A DNA stretch of 64,000 nucleotides from Trichaptum fuscoviolaceum (lineage: Eukaryota > Basidiomycota > Agaricomycetes > Hymenochaetales > Trichaptaceae). The notes below the pieces were generated by a model that worked only from the letters and a program-made list of their open reading frames with translations, was not told the DNA's origin and ran no database searches. Positions 12,966 through 24,003 of the stretch are shown here, in pieces (position 1 is the first letter of the stretch; each line of letters opens with the position of its first letter). Made by a program: the position numbers and the translations under genes. Where the stretch lies: positions 1,915,317-1,979,316 of the forward strand of contig CAJSYZ010000012.1 in assembly GCA_910574455.1 (NCBI GenBank). Direction: 5' to 3'.

Positions 12966-13978
12966 ATGATGCTTTCAATCTCCACGCTCATCTCTCTTCT
13001 GCCATTCGCCCTCTCAGCTCTCGGCACTCCCGTTTTGGAGGCCCGCGACACAGTCGACACGAGCGTGTACTGCGGACAATGGGACTCCGTCGCAGCGGGC
13101 CCATACTCCTTGCTGCTCAATCTCTGGGGCGAATCGGCCGCAACATCAGGCAGCCAGTGCTCGCACCTAACGTCACTCGACGGCTCGACCGTTGCCTGGG
13201 TAACGAACTGGACGTGGGCTGGTGCTTCAACGAGCGTGAAAAGTTTTTCGAACATCCAGCTCAACGAGGGGATCAACACTCAAGTCAGCGCAATTTCCAG
13301 CTTGCCGGTAAGCACTGCTATCTCTAGTTAATGATTGAAAGAGACAAATCCTAAAGTTCGAACACTTATAGTCGACTTGGGAATGGTCCTATGACCTCTC
13401 CGGAAGCTACACTGTCGACGTTGCATACGATCTCTTCACTTCCTCCACTTCCGGTGGATCTGGTGAGAACGAGATTATGATCTGGCTTGCCAACTACAAT
13501 GCAGGCCCTATCGCCTCCTCGTACGACGCTTCTGGAAAGCCTGTCCCTACCGTCTCAAACATTGCCCTCGGCGGAACGACCTGGTACGTCAAAAGTATCA
13601 TTATACGCAAGCCTCCTGACACTGATATACTGACCCAAGGAACCTGTACACCGGGAGCAATGGGTACAACAATGTGTTCTCATTCCTCACAGCTGATGGC
13701 TCTGTGATCAACAGCTTCAGCGGGGATCTCAACTTGTTCATCCAGGTGCGTAAATCGCAAGTTTTCGTAGATGAGTTACTTTCTTGACATCTTGTTTTAG
13801 TACCTCACTTCGAATGGCGACATCGATGCAAGTCAATACCTTGTCACGGCTCAGGGTGGTTCCGAACCTTTCGTTGGCACTGGCACGCTGACAACGTAAG
13901 TTTCGTTTCGAATTTAATAAAGTCTTTATTAACTTTCATCTATTTCTTAGAACGGCCTACAGCCTTGTAGTCAACTAG
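12966..13978 (+). CDS. secreted GH12 endoglucanase, copy 1
   Basis: This is a glycoside hydrolase family 12 enzyme; the family cleaves beta-1,4-glucan or xyloglucan outside the cell. Five exons: 12966-13307, 13372-13583, 13640-13745, 13801-13895 and 13951-13978. A signal peptide ([18 protein letters not shown]) is followed by a short propeptide. Then come [34 protein letters not shown], and the nucleophile region [33 protein letters not shown], the acid/base region [14 protein letters not shown] and AYSLVVN follow at the end. Both catalytic glutamates are present. The length of about 250 residues is normal, with no cellulose-binding module. The start could be either of two ATGs (12966 or 12969). 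The second copy at 26812 supports 12969. Endoglucanase versus xyloglucanase specificity cannot be decided from the sequence. Confidence 0.9.
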
Positions 13979-14201
13979 GACGACTTCCCTAATAAACTTT
14001 AAACAAGTATTCAATCATCCACATTTGCTGACCTTCAATGTGAGGCTATTTGTACAGTATGTGTAACAAAAAACATCAACATATCATTGTGAGGAGGTGT
14101 TGGAAATGTGCACTGCATAAAATAAAGATGTGTAGCTTAACGATCAAATTTTGAACTATGCCAAAGAGGCCCCAAAACAAGAATGTCTTATTGCAAGTGC
14201 C

Positions 14202-15123
14202 CTACAAATCTGAGGATTGAAACGGCATGCCAGTGAAGTCATAGTAGACTGAGTCGGTGGGATTATATTCGTTGACGCTAAAGGAGATATCGGGTAATGT
14301 TCGACTTTCATCAAAGAAAGGAAGGGGAGAAGAAAGATACCATTGATATAGGAGCTGTGCGTTAAGAAGATGTTCCGCTTCATGATGGGGAAATACCGAT
14401 GGATAGAAAGCAACTGATGTGATGTCTGACCAAAAGGCGTCCGAGTTTTCGGTCAATGAAGGAACTACGAAATGGTCTTCGCTGGGTATCTGTGCATTAG
14501 AATATGTAGAAGTAGTGCCGTCCGATGGATGAGGATCATTAGCTTTGAGTGCAGAATTAGGTGGCATATTATCCATAGATGGAGCGCCTTCAAGCTCGGA
14601 GTCATTGGCGCCCGGCCAAGGGGCATCCCTATCACTGGGACCCGAAGTTTCATCCGCGACTACAACCCGTGATGACCAGGTGCGTTCAACCCGAGCGCCG
14701 TACAACTCAGCGGAGCTCATACGTTGTCTGCGAGGATCCAGCTTATGAACTTCCTTCTCGTGTCGAATCAACGCTGACATTCTCGGAAACTCCGAGGTAC
14801 AGTCTCCTATCTTGCATCGGTGAGGTTTGGTCCTCTCGCTACAGAATACCGCGATAGCTGAGCCAACTTCCTAGTTACGATAAGATATAGGTTACTAACT
14901 GCTTTGATTGCACATGCGTCTTCAAGTTACTCAGTTGAACGCTACTGAAGCTGCATCCCTCGTACTCGCATTTGTGCTTACTACGAGAATTGTTATGAGT
15001 AAACGTCAAGCGCTCGCCAGAAAATACGCACTGATCACTCGTATGCCGGGACGCAAAATGTCTCTTCATATTATACACCGAGCTGAACTCACTTCCGCAT
15101 TCATTGCATCTTGGTTTGTGCAT
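14202..15123 (-). CDS. C2H2 zinc-finger protein, three fingers (paralogue 1)
   Basis: The three exons are read in phase with the paralogue at 38801-39706. Finger 1 is CNECGSEFSSVYNMKRHFASRH. The first intron (51 bp, GTGCGT..CGTAG) lies just after it. Finger 2 is CEYEGCSFSSVQLSNLKTHV, followed by the second intron. Finger 3 is C.IGDCTSEFPRMSALIRHEKEVH. The C-terminal 170 or so residues are Ser/Pro/Asp-rich and acidic, ending GMPFQSSDL, as in a transcription-factor activation region. The intron positions and the SNLKTH and SALIRHEK.VH motifs match the paralogue. A DNA-binding regulator is likely by family; its targets are unknown. Confidence 0.8.
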
Positions 15124-16440
15124 CGTTTGGCAAGCTGTTCGACATAGCGCTGCCTATGCAGCAAGGCGACAGATGGGGTAGCGAAGAAGGTGCGAACCCC
15201 TGCTTCTGGTTGAATACAACGCGATTACCATGCCAATCTGCGGAGTAGTTTCATATAGTATAGGTTGTGGAATATAAATCCTGATAGTGGCGGAATCACG
15301 AATGATGGATCAAATTCACACTCAGTCCGAACTGCCAGTGGTAGGCTGTCAGAGGGTGCCAGAGTTCGGCAATTTCCATAAATGGTTATCATCTCTCACT
15401 CACACAGAGCTGCGTTTTCAGATTTACCACCCAACCTCGCCGTCCTCCCAACGCGTACACTGCCGCCATTGAACTCCAATAAGATCAGAGGGAGCAAAAG
15501 TGTAAGCAAGACTACCTCTCTGGATCCATATTGGATCTGGTAATTTAACTTTTTTTTGCCAAGTTTAGGTCAACGTTATGGGCAATTGCAGCGGGTATAG
15601 AATCTCGCTCTAGGCTTGTCTAGTGTCTTAAAGCATCTCTAACATTCTCTATTGCTGGTAAACAGCTTCTATCGCCCGCGTGAAACTACTGCAATCGTAT
15701 TCGGGAGAATCGAACATTATTGTACTTTAATTGAACGCGCTATTGCGCTTTTGAAGGTGAGTTAGCGAACATTCAAGTATGAAATATCAGAATGAAAGGC
15801 TGAATGACGTTCAATACAGTTACGCCGTGGTCCCTGGCTTATCATGGACGCTCAAGGGCACAAATGGGGGACGTACAAGCTTGTATGCTCCCTTCCTTGG
15901 CAGGATGTAAAACGATTGACAAATGGACGATGACTCGCCCCGATCACTACTTTTTTCGGACGATCATCGGCCTGCCAGTGGTCTTCCACACCTCCCTACT
16001 ATCTAACAGGTATTCTTACTCTAAAGCTGCCATTTGGAAATATTACTGAAGTTCAGATACGACAAACTGCACTCGTTGCGTCACAGTCCCAGCTGTCCAC
16101 GGTATCATATTTGACACAGGCCTTTGACGTACGCAGATACCTTGCCCAACAATTCCGGTTCATCATTGGCAAGAATAGATGACGCTCATTCCCTCACGTA
16201 TGAACTAGTGTTTCCCTTGAAGCGCGCGTTGAATGTATGATGATCAGGATTGAGGTATGTGAAGAACGTGTATTGAGCCCTTACCTCCGCGTATACTCAA
16301 ACCCTGAAGAGCGTCTTTGCGTTTGCTAGCTATATAATGGCGACGGGAGTCTCTTTATTGAGTGTACAAGCCCTTGCTTAGTCTGCACATATCATCCACT
16401 ATAAGCGCGCACTTTCCCCTGCGTAATTCTGCACGTAGAA
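15124..16440. other. intergenic region between C2H2 gene and gene A
   Basis: No supported gene. Half-copies of the CTGCCAGTG motif lie at 15332-15340 and 15972-15980. Confidence 0.5.
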
Positions 16441-18593
16441 TGCCAAGAGCTTTTGGTCGATTTATCGCACATGTGTCCTCCAAGAAACGTAGACACCGAG
16501 GCGACTCACTCGAAAATTCCATTGCATTCGATGGGCTCGCTCTATTGCCAATACCTCCGTCTGACGCTGCGTCTGTGTGGGCGCGCGTGACGGAGAAGAG
16601 CGATGGATATACGGGCAAATTTGACGATGTTTCGGACAAGTCGTCTATCGAATCATTCTCTACAATGGCGACAATGGACAACAATCCGGGAACAGGACGT
16701 ATCATGGACATATATATCTACCAATACTTTGGTAAAAGAGTGGAGAAGTGGATAAATCGCATGAAACTTCCGTACCTCCCACCTGAGACTATTCTTCAAC
16801 ATATAATCGAGATGTTCAGTAGCAACGGAATTGACATGCTGGAGGATCTACGGCAATACCCTACCGATTCTTCAGTGGAATTGATATCAGATCTTCCATT
16901 CGGGTCGGACATTGTTTATGGTCTAAATACAATAATTCGTCGAGCTAAGTGAGCATTATAGGTCATATGCAAGTTATCGATATAGTTAACAACTGGTTTG
17001 ATGATAGTTCACAGTCCATGAACGGACGAGCTATCGCCTTAGCTAGCTTACTCTGCTTAAGCTCTCATAACTCCTTCTTATTCGGCTTCTATTCAGAAAC
17101 TTCACGCACCCTTCCGAACATGCTACTGCAGCCAAAGTCGCCTAGCCTTGGTTCAGATAACAACGCTTTACACTTGATATACAAATTTGCGAATATGACC
17201 AGCGGACCTTGGGGGAAGATAATGCCCTCATTAGCATTTGCTCGCAAGATTAGGGGTGAACTTAATAATCGACTGCGTGCTCTAAGGTCTGTCATAGTCT
17301 CATCGTCTCATTCTCTCTATGGGAAGTACAGTACTGATATCGGATATCGTCGTTTGTAGCAACAAGAATAATATGTCAAATGATATCTGTTATGCGACTG
17401 GCCTTCTCTTAGAGTCCGTGCGCTGCATTTTCTTCTTGGACTGGACCGGGTGGGGAAATCCCTCAGTAAATGAGGTTGTTGAAGCGGCCTTCTACGTCAT
17501 TGTCTTCTTGATCCATTTGTTTAAATCCACCTGCTCAGTGTGGGACAACGATCTTAATGGTGCCCGTGACATCTCAGCTTCAGCGGAAAATCGGAGGCAG
17601 TCGCAATTGTTGATATCGTCTCAAATGCAATGGTTCCAACAGCTATCTCGACTGTTATTGTGGAAGCAAATGCATCAAGGGGGATTGAGGTCAGCCAAGT
17701 CGATGAGGCTCGGGCTCACTATCGCAAGTCTATTTCGTGAGTAAGTCGAAACTCGCTGCCTCAGATAACGCAGATAATCATAAATGTGTGTACTTGTGTG
17801 ATGTTCTTCATTACCTAGGGAAGAAACGTTAAAACTCTTTCCAAATGTACAAGAGGAGGCACGCAGATTCCGCTCATCCGTATCGACATGCTTCCCGAGA
17901 AGGATCCGCGATAAACTGGGTAGGGATTTGGAGTTTGACAAGGTATTGCGTCATATCTGCTCGGAAGCGGACAAGCGGGCCAGTCGAGTCCTCGGTTCCT
18001 TGTATTGTCTTAAAAGGGAGATCATCCTCAGTCAATCGACATCCAGAGCCGACTATAATGCTCTGCAGAGGGACGAGCAGAGATGGCTGGAAGTTAATAA
18101 AGAAGACTCTTTGAGGCCGATCCGGAGAAAGTGGTTGTGGGACTCGCTCAACCGTGCTCGTCGGATTATTGTCGATGAAAGTGCTTTGACCTCAGACTTT
18201 AGGCAGGCTAGGGAGCCAGAAGAACTCGAGAGTGAAGGTGCTTTCCCAAACAGATGGAGGATATTCCAGGAGCTTCGTGAAGCGCGAAAGTCTTGGGGAG
18301 AGGAGTTGCAAATAGCCCCGGATTGGGATAGTCAGAAGAAGCTTTCTCAGAGTTTGAGACGACTCTTCAAAATCAGAGTGGACCAGACAAACGTACACAG
18401 GAGAAGCTCAGGCGCGGGAAATGACGCATTGGTATTATGTGCAGAGTTCACGGTGGCCCGTATTCCAAAGGAGATGAGGATTGTATTTAAATCACAGGAG
18501 ACAGGTGAATCAACGCTTAGAATCATTTCGATCCAACATAGTCGTGCCTGTGTCAAGGCGGGTGACAATAATCGAGATGAGCTTGACAAATAG
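16441..18593 (+). CDS. unknown dispersed family, gene A
   Basis: I do not recognise the family. The model starts MPRAFGRFIAHVSSKKRRHR, a basic N terminus. At about residues 80-110 it carries NPGTGRIMDIYIYQYFGKRVE, which matches a block in gene B (GPGRTLDRMFQYFGRKLE) and gene C (GPGRTLGLAFRYLGRKLE). Introns were read at about 16950-17008 and 17297-17359, and another ends near 17819. Middle exons carry a hydrophobic stretch (VVEAAFYVIVFLIHLF) that may be membrane-associated. The last exon (17820-18593) is highly charged and helical, with many Arg and Glu residues (ELREARKSWGEELQ), ending DELDK. One exon junction near 17540-17590 could not be resolved, so a frameshift there is possible. Confidence 0.55.
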
Positions 18594-18776
18594 TCCTCAG
18601 TGGGTTTGAACGACTTTGCACACACCAAAGTCGAGAAGAAAGAAATTAGTTTATTGTAGAGAACAATTTTAATTCGTACAGTGTCTCCAAACCTCTCCGG
18701 TGCTTCTAATGTAAATTACCAGTTGTATAGTACGCAACGCGCCGATTGCACGAGCGCAACAGTCCAACAGTAGGTT

Positions 18777-18783
18777 GTGATGA
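18777..18783. repeat. target-site duplication, left copy (GTGATGA)
   Basis: GTGATGA immediately precedes the left TIR and recurs at 22212-22218 immediately after the right TIR. Confidence 0.7.
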
Positions 18784-18951
18784 CAGGAACCCCATGGGCT
18801 TGGTTCAAACCAAAGACAGGATTTTCGACAATTTTGGTAGTAATTGCGGGTCGTTTCATCTATTACTACCAGTTTACAGTATCAGTAAACTGTAGATACT
18901 ACCAATATTTACTACCAGTGGATAACATCATTATTTATTATCATTATACTC

Positions 18952-19400
18952 TCAATGCCAATACATGAATATTCTACAATCATCTACAAGTTTCCTCACC
19001 CTGCCCACGGTGCACGTCCACCTCTTTCTTCCTGTCCACACTCCATACAGCACGGCGCAAGCTGTCGATAATACCCGAGAAATTTGACGACAAGTAGATG
19101 GTTTGTTGAAGTTGACGTCATATGGCTGGTTCTCGTCAGAATAAATGTTGATGGGCAAGGAAGCGGCCTGCAGCATGGGCTCTGCAGTAGTGTCGCGAAT
19201 GGGGAGTGGAGGCGAGGTTGAGGAGGTAAGTTGCGACGACCTGAAACAAATGAAGTTAAGGATGAGCCAGACCATAATACTATCAAAAAAACGAACCCGA
19301 AGCCACTCACCTTGGGTCGCACGAGCACCACAACCTCCCACATCTCCTTCCTCCTCTCCTGACCAGATCCCACCTCCGGTTTTGGCCTTCCCAGCACGTC
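18952..19400 (-). other. possible coding remnant inside the transposon
   Basis: On the minus strand, exon-like sequence ending VVVLVRPK meets a GTGAGT donor. A TTTCAG acceptor follows about 70 bp later, just before SSQLTSSTSPPLPIRD-like sequence. The joined phase gives only a short tail. Structure looks gene-derived, but no family is recognised and the reading frame is uncertain. It could be captured host sequence. Confidence 0.25.
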
Positions 19401-20120
19401 CTACCAGGTACGCTCATGCGCGGACGTCTGCCTGCATATCTTTGTTGAATGGGAAAGGAAGATATTGTTGAGGCACACGTGAGCGCAGACGTGGATTGCA
19501 CCGAGGGCCGGAGTTGTTGATGGATGAGCGGGTGGCGACGCGATTGTGGCGGAGGAGGAGGCGTTGAGAGAGGTGGATGTATAGGCGGGAGGATAGACGG
19601 GAGGAAGGCAGACTACGGACTTGAAAAATTTGCTTACTCCGGTTCAAGTTCCCGGTGGATCACCGGTGCCGGTTTTACCCAAACTGGTAATTTTACACAC
19701 ACCGAGACCCACCCTAAACTGGGACATAAGACAATCCCCGCCACGAAGCGTAGCGTAGTAGAGGGATGTGTGGCCGCGAAAAAATTATCGAATTGTCAGC
19801 AAGTAAGCATTACAAATCACAAATTGACCAATCCCATGTCTCCGATCCGCGGATCAAATCACTTTTGAAACCGTTTTTTGCTCAGGGTCTTACATTTATT
19901 GTGCATACCTGCTCTTCTTCCCTTCTTTTAGCTTTTCATATGGCTTTTACGCTATTTCTATACTTTTCCTCTCGGTCTTAATTTCTTAAGCCCCTATGTC
20001 CTCCATTATCTGCTAATTTCTCCTCCATATCCTTGCCCTCTTCGTACATACTACTACTAGTACTTGCATTCGCTCCCCCTTTTTTCCCTCCCGCTTTCCT
20101 TCCTTACCCTGATATCCGCG

Positions 20121-20561
20121 TTACTCCGCATCGGTTGCCCCTCGAATAGTCGACAACATACATCCGCTCCTCCGCCATCCGTTCTTGTACTCAAGCTCTT
20201 TGCGTTCTCGCTCGGAGACTTTCATACCTCGAAACAGCGCCTCATCATCTGCAGTTTCCTTGCAAAGAAGCTCGATCAGCTGCAGCTCTTGGTTCAAGAG
20301 GTAGACCTGACGTGAGCGCGCACTGGCAGGGAGGCCCAAGTGTAATATAACGCTGACTTGGCTTCGGCTTCACTCACTCCTGTTACTCTGGACTCTCGGA
20401 TTGTATTCTCGGCGACTGATTACTGTGAAGGACAAGAACCGTTCGTTCTCGTCCTCGGACTGCCCTTCAACAGACTCGACTTCAGCTTCAAGACGGCTAG
20501 AAGACTTCAAATACCAAGCATCATCAATCGGACTTGACACATTCTCATACACATAGGACAT
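20121..20561 (-). CDS. hypothetical small spliced ORF carried by the transposon
   Basis: The ATG at 20561 opens an acidic exon (MSYVYENVSSPIDDAWYLKS, later EAEVESVEGQSEDENERF). A GTAATC donor and a CACGTCAG acceptor about 111 bp downstream join it in phase to VYLLNQELQLIELLCKETAD and a basic segment (KVSERERKELEYKNGWRR), ending DAE. The product would be about 105 residues, helical and highly charged, with no recognised family. It lies between the subterminal repeats of the 3.4-kb element, so it is either cargo or a captured fragment. It could also be chance. Confidence 0.3.
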
Positions 20562-20769
20562 ACAGCATCACGTCAATCTATCAAGCTCAGTGGCTCATAC
20601 ACGCCTTAACGCTGATGCCTATCAACGATTATCTGTTTGTGCTCATTCATGGTAAGTTGGCCAATGAGTCTCTACCGATGAAGTATTTGTTCTTACTGAA
20701 GCTTCGTCGCCAACGTTCCTTGAAGAGGAGCCGCCGAAATCAACTATACGATATGTCTTAGTAACCATC

Positions 20770-21144
20770 ATGACTGTACACTCTGTAACCAATACCCCAG
20801 TCAACCCGGGTGGCGTTAATCATCGTGCCTCTCTGACCAGATCTATGCCTGCGACTGCCTATGCTAAGAAAATAAAGTACAGCGTCGACCCTTGCAACAT
20901 GCCTTTGCCTGAAGACGGAGATAACAATTTGACACTTCTGTCAGATGTTTCAACTCCAAGTATGCCTATCGTAGGACCTTTATCTACCGAAGACGATGGA
21001 GTGGACCCGCTCTCTGTACCGGTTCGCTCTGTCCCTGAACTCAAGAACACGGCCGCGGCAATACGACCTGCATTGTCGCCTACCAACGAAAACCTAGGAC
21101 CTCCGACTGGTGATGCAGTGAGCCTGAAGAAGTGGATGCGCTGA
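20770..21144 (+). CDS. hypothetical ORF carried by the transposon
   Basis: A 124-residue ORF starts with a good ATG (MTVHSVTNTPVNPGGVNHRA). It is rich in Pro, Ser and Thr, with PLSTEDDGVDPLSVPVRSVP in the middle and VSLKKWMR at the end. There are no recognised domains. It is transcribed away from the ORF at 20121-20561. It may be the last exon of a longer gene. Real coding status is unproven. Confidence 0.3.
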   Translation: MTVHSVTNTPVNPGGVNHRASLTRSMPATAYAKKIKYSVDPCNMPLPEDGDNNLTLLSDVSTPSMPIVGPLSTEDDGVDPLSVPVRSVPELKNTAAAIRPALSPTNENLGPPTGDAVSLKKWMR

Positions 21145-21368
21145 GATGCTCAAATCTTGATGCAGAAGCTGCTATTCAATGCATTCCCCATGATTTGCTC
21201 AGACATTCGTGGCGGGGACAAGCTGGCTCTGACAGCGCTATATAATACATAAAACCCTTTTAATGTGATTTCTTTCTTGTATTCGTACTTCTACAATGTA
21301 ATTACTACCTACAATTGTACCAATTATCTATATTAAAATAAATACCACTGATTACGACCGAATCATAG

Positions 21369-21376
21369 TTTGTGCC
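21369..21376. repeat. 8-bp target-site duplication of nested element (TTTGTGCC)
   Basis: TTTGTGCC directly precedes the nested element and recurs at 22002-22009 directly after it. Confidence 0.8.
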
Positions 21377-22001
21377 TAGTCTCGTAACCAGACCAGGCTA
21401 CTTATATGGGTCGCTTTGCTCTGAAGGCGTAGCCGGTCTGGTTTCCAAGGTTTTGATTTAAAGAAACTTGCAGGGAGTTTGAATTATAATACAAATATAG
21501 TAGCAGACCCAGTTGTTGTAATGACTAAGACAAAAATAAAAATAATGGAGCTTGCCACCGCCGAATGACGCAGGTGTACCTGACACACGCCACCCGGCCG
21601 CAAGTGTGCATATAGGCTTCGTATACACAAGTCACTTGGAATAAATATGATAGACTACTCAATGAAACTAATGCTTAAAGCTTAAAAATGCAACAAAATA
21701 TAGCAAAAGCCTTCAGAAGCATTAGTTGAGCATAGCCAACTACTAGTTGCTGTAGGCTATGTAGCTGTCTGCGGCCGCGACATCTTGGATTGAAGTTAGT
21801 TTTTAAATTACATTTACATGACGACATCAAACTCTATTTTTGGAATTCAAGGGGAGCCTATGAAATCACTACTACATTTGGATTAATTTCAAACTCCCTG
21901 CAAGTTTCCTGTAATCGAAAACCTTGGAAACCAGGCCAGCTACGCTGTGCTTGCTCCGCAAGCCGTATAAAGAAAGTAGCTTGGCCTGGTCACGAGGCTA
22001 G
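21377..22001. mobile_element. nested 625-bp hAT-like MITE
   Basis: The left arm begins TAGTCTCGTAACCAGACCAG. The right arm, read inward on the minus strand, begins CTAGCCTCGTGACCAGGCCA. The arms stay similar for about 130 bp, through GGTTTCCAAGGTTTT and AAACTTGCAGGGAGTTTGAA. A perfect 8-bp duplication TTTGTGCC flanks the element, which is typical of hAT elements. The interior is AT-rich and non-coding. It inserted inside the 3.4-kb transposon, next to that element's right subterminal repeats, and so is younger. Confidence 0.85.
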
Positions 22002-22218
22002 TTTGTGCCAACAATAAGTACCAGTAATTGCTACCAAAAGTATATTAACTACCACAAGTTACTACCACGGCTGCAGTTACTACCACTAATTACTACCAAA
22101 AGCATATTAACTACCAATGTTTACTACCAATGTCACAATTTCTACCAATAATTACTACCAAAATTGTCGAAAATCCTGTCTTTAGTTTAAACCAAACCCC
22201 TGGGGTTATTGGTGATGA

Positions 22219-23750
22219 TAAAACACGAGCACGACACCTACAGATTGCCGATCTACCGCGCAAGCGCCGAAGTAGGAAATCAGACGAATATATCCACTTG
22301 CCAACATGAAGCGACTGGCAGTCTGATGAAAACTAGCGAGATCACCATCAGTGGACTCCGAAGGATGGTTGAATAAAGAATTATTACGGGAGGACTTATT
22401 TTGTAGAGTCTCAGCATTGCTTCGCTGCCCTTCCCCATATGTCAAGCTCTTTGCCGACCGTTACTGCATTCGTCAAGCTCTTAGCCCTTGGTAATTCAGG
22501 TTGCTTCTGTTGCCAGGACCCCTGTCATGGTGTCGTTTTAAAATTGGTTCAAATCAAAGCAGCGAGACACGGAGCATACGCACAGATGGAAATTACTACT
22601 TGAATAGGGAAAATTAACAGCGAAATACTAGGCTTCAAGTTAAGGGGGTATCAGAGAAAGATATAGCATATATATGAATGGATGCGCAGATTGGGGATAG
22701 AGTACATGTCCTGACTGGCAAAACTCTTCAACTACTAGTAATTTCCAGCCGACGACGACGATGACTGAGAGAAGCTGATCCAAGTGATAGTATCTGCAAT
22801 GAATTTTCGCAGTGGCCTGCCGGTTAGCTTGCTCTTTGGGCTTGAAGGATGGATATCTTTGCTAAAGAAAGAGTTAGTCACATTCATTCATTTGCTTTCT
22901 ACACTGTTCACCTTCCAGGATCCAGTTTCCGCGGCGCGATTGAGACCTTTCGACTAGTGTCTCCCACAACATAGACCACAGGATGAAGGTAGTCGAATGC
23001 AGAAGTAGAGCAAAGCAGAGAGGATGCGGTAGCGGATGTTGGCTGTCGAATTCCTAGGTCGTGCAGGACAGACTTCGGCCAAAATCGACAGCAGTAGCAC
23101 ATGAGCAGTAGTGATGACACCGAGTTCGAATATTTCCAGGTGAGAGGTAAGAGTCCCGCAGTCCAACAGAAGATTTTATATGGAGATTATCGAGGGTGAT
23201 CGATCACGAGGCAGACACACAAAAGCGTTGTCAAAGGCGCACATCCTAGCATGCTCCCATCGTATGTCTATTCCATCGCAGACATAGAGTCAAATATCGG
23301 AGAGGTAGATACAACCAGCCAAACATTTATCCTTACCATGATAACACCGTAAGTTGGTTCGAACATACTGCGGAGCTTGATTAATATTGATAAGATAAAC
23401 GCTTGAGAAGCCCCGATACTAGGTATACCTGGGATAGACTTCATAAGCCATAATTGCCGGCGCTGCTTTCCCCGTCGACGACGAAGACGATGCATGTCTG
23501 GTCGACGTGTCTTTCGAGCATGCCAGTGAAGCGGTAAGAGTTCGCAAACGTACGATCGAAATGTAGCTCTTAGTCTGTCTTGTTCACAGCAGGGAGCAAG
23601 GGAAATTCCACAGAGATGCAGTGCTTCATGCGCAAGACGAAAGCGACGAGACGTTATCCAAGTGGAAGTCATGATGACGGCGTTCCAGAGACCGGAGTCA
23701 ATGGCCGCGACATTGCTGCCAGTGCCTAAATTAGTAATCAGTGGGTCTCA
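22219..23750. other. gene-poor region right of the transposon
   Basis: No supported gene. A minus-strand frame at 23268-23672 is arginine-rich, lacks family features and is probably chance. A CTGCCAGTG half-motif lies at 23716-23724. Confidence 0.45.
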
Positions 23751-23755
23751 GTGGC

Positions 23756-23810
23756 TAGACAGGCTACTTTCTGCTTGCGCTTCACTAAAAAGTAGCCTGG
23801 TCTGGGGCTA
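23756..23810. repeat. short foldback related to the nested MITE ends
   Basis: TAGACAGGCTACTTT and its inverse AAAGTAGCCTGGTCT flank a loop of about 20 bp, and the element ends GGGGCTA. The arms resemble the AGTAGCTTGGCCTGGTC..GGCTA end of the element at 21377-22001. It looks like a collapsed copy with only terminal sequence left. No target-site duplication was found. Confidence 0.5.
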
Positions 23811-23853
23811 ACTTCATATTTCTTGTTTCTTCACAGCACGTCCAAGTGAATCT

Positions 23854-24003
23854 ATGCCTTCGAGTAACTCGGATTCGGTCTACTATTGCCCATCGTGTTC
23901 TCAATGCTTCGTATGCAAGCCAATCTTCCGCAGACATGTCAAACACTGTCCCAATACAGCCAAGGGAGCTCTACGTCGTTTCTTCCAGATGCTGAAAGGC
24001 TGA
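23854..24003 (+). CDS. hypothetical small Cys/His-rich ORF
   Basis: A 49-residue ORF starts MPSSNSDSVYY. It then reads CPSCSQCFVCKPIFRRHVKHC, a C..C..C..C with H and C spacing like a degenerate zinc finger, and ends FFQMLKG. It may be the first exon of a longer gene running into 24000-24520, where no frame is convincing, or a finger fragment. No close relation to the two C2H2 genes is obvious. Confidence 0.3.
   Translation: MPSSNSDSVYYCPSCSQCFVCKPIFRRHVKHCPNTAKGALRRFFQMLKG

Larger units (their letters stand above)
18784..22211. mobile_element. 3.4-kb TIR DNA transposon, non-autonomous
   Basis: The two ends form inverted repeats of 62 bp with six mismatches. The left end starts CAGGAACCCCATGGGC. 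The right end, read inward on the minus strand, starts CAATAACCCCAGGGGT. Both then share GACAGGATTTTCGACAATTT and GGTAGTAATT. A perfect 7-bp duplication (GTGATGA) flanks the element. Just inside each end are clusters of the subterminal motif ACTACCA (18830-18915 and 22018-22165). No transposase was recognised, so the element is probably mobilised in trans. The CA..TG ends, clustered subterminal repeats and 7-8-bp duplication suggest hAT or KDZ (Zisupton-like) elements. The superfamily is inference. It carries spliced-looking ORFs and a nested 625-bp element. Confidence 0.8.

Noticed and set aside
18996..19397. 133-residue minus-strand frame inside the transposon as a transposase
   Set aside because: No catalytic DDE/D pattern, zinc finger or dimerisation motif. 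It spans an apparent intron and reads through it.
22018..22165. ACTACCA repeats considered as a CRISPR-like array
   Set aside because: Spacing is irregular and short, the genome is eukaryotic, and the motif also clusters at the opposite end of the same TIR element, so these are transposon subterminal repeats.
23268..23672. 134-residue minus-strand frame
   Set aside because: Arg-rich, no splice-consistent neighbours, no recognisable family.
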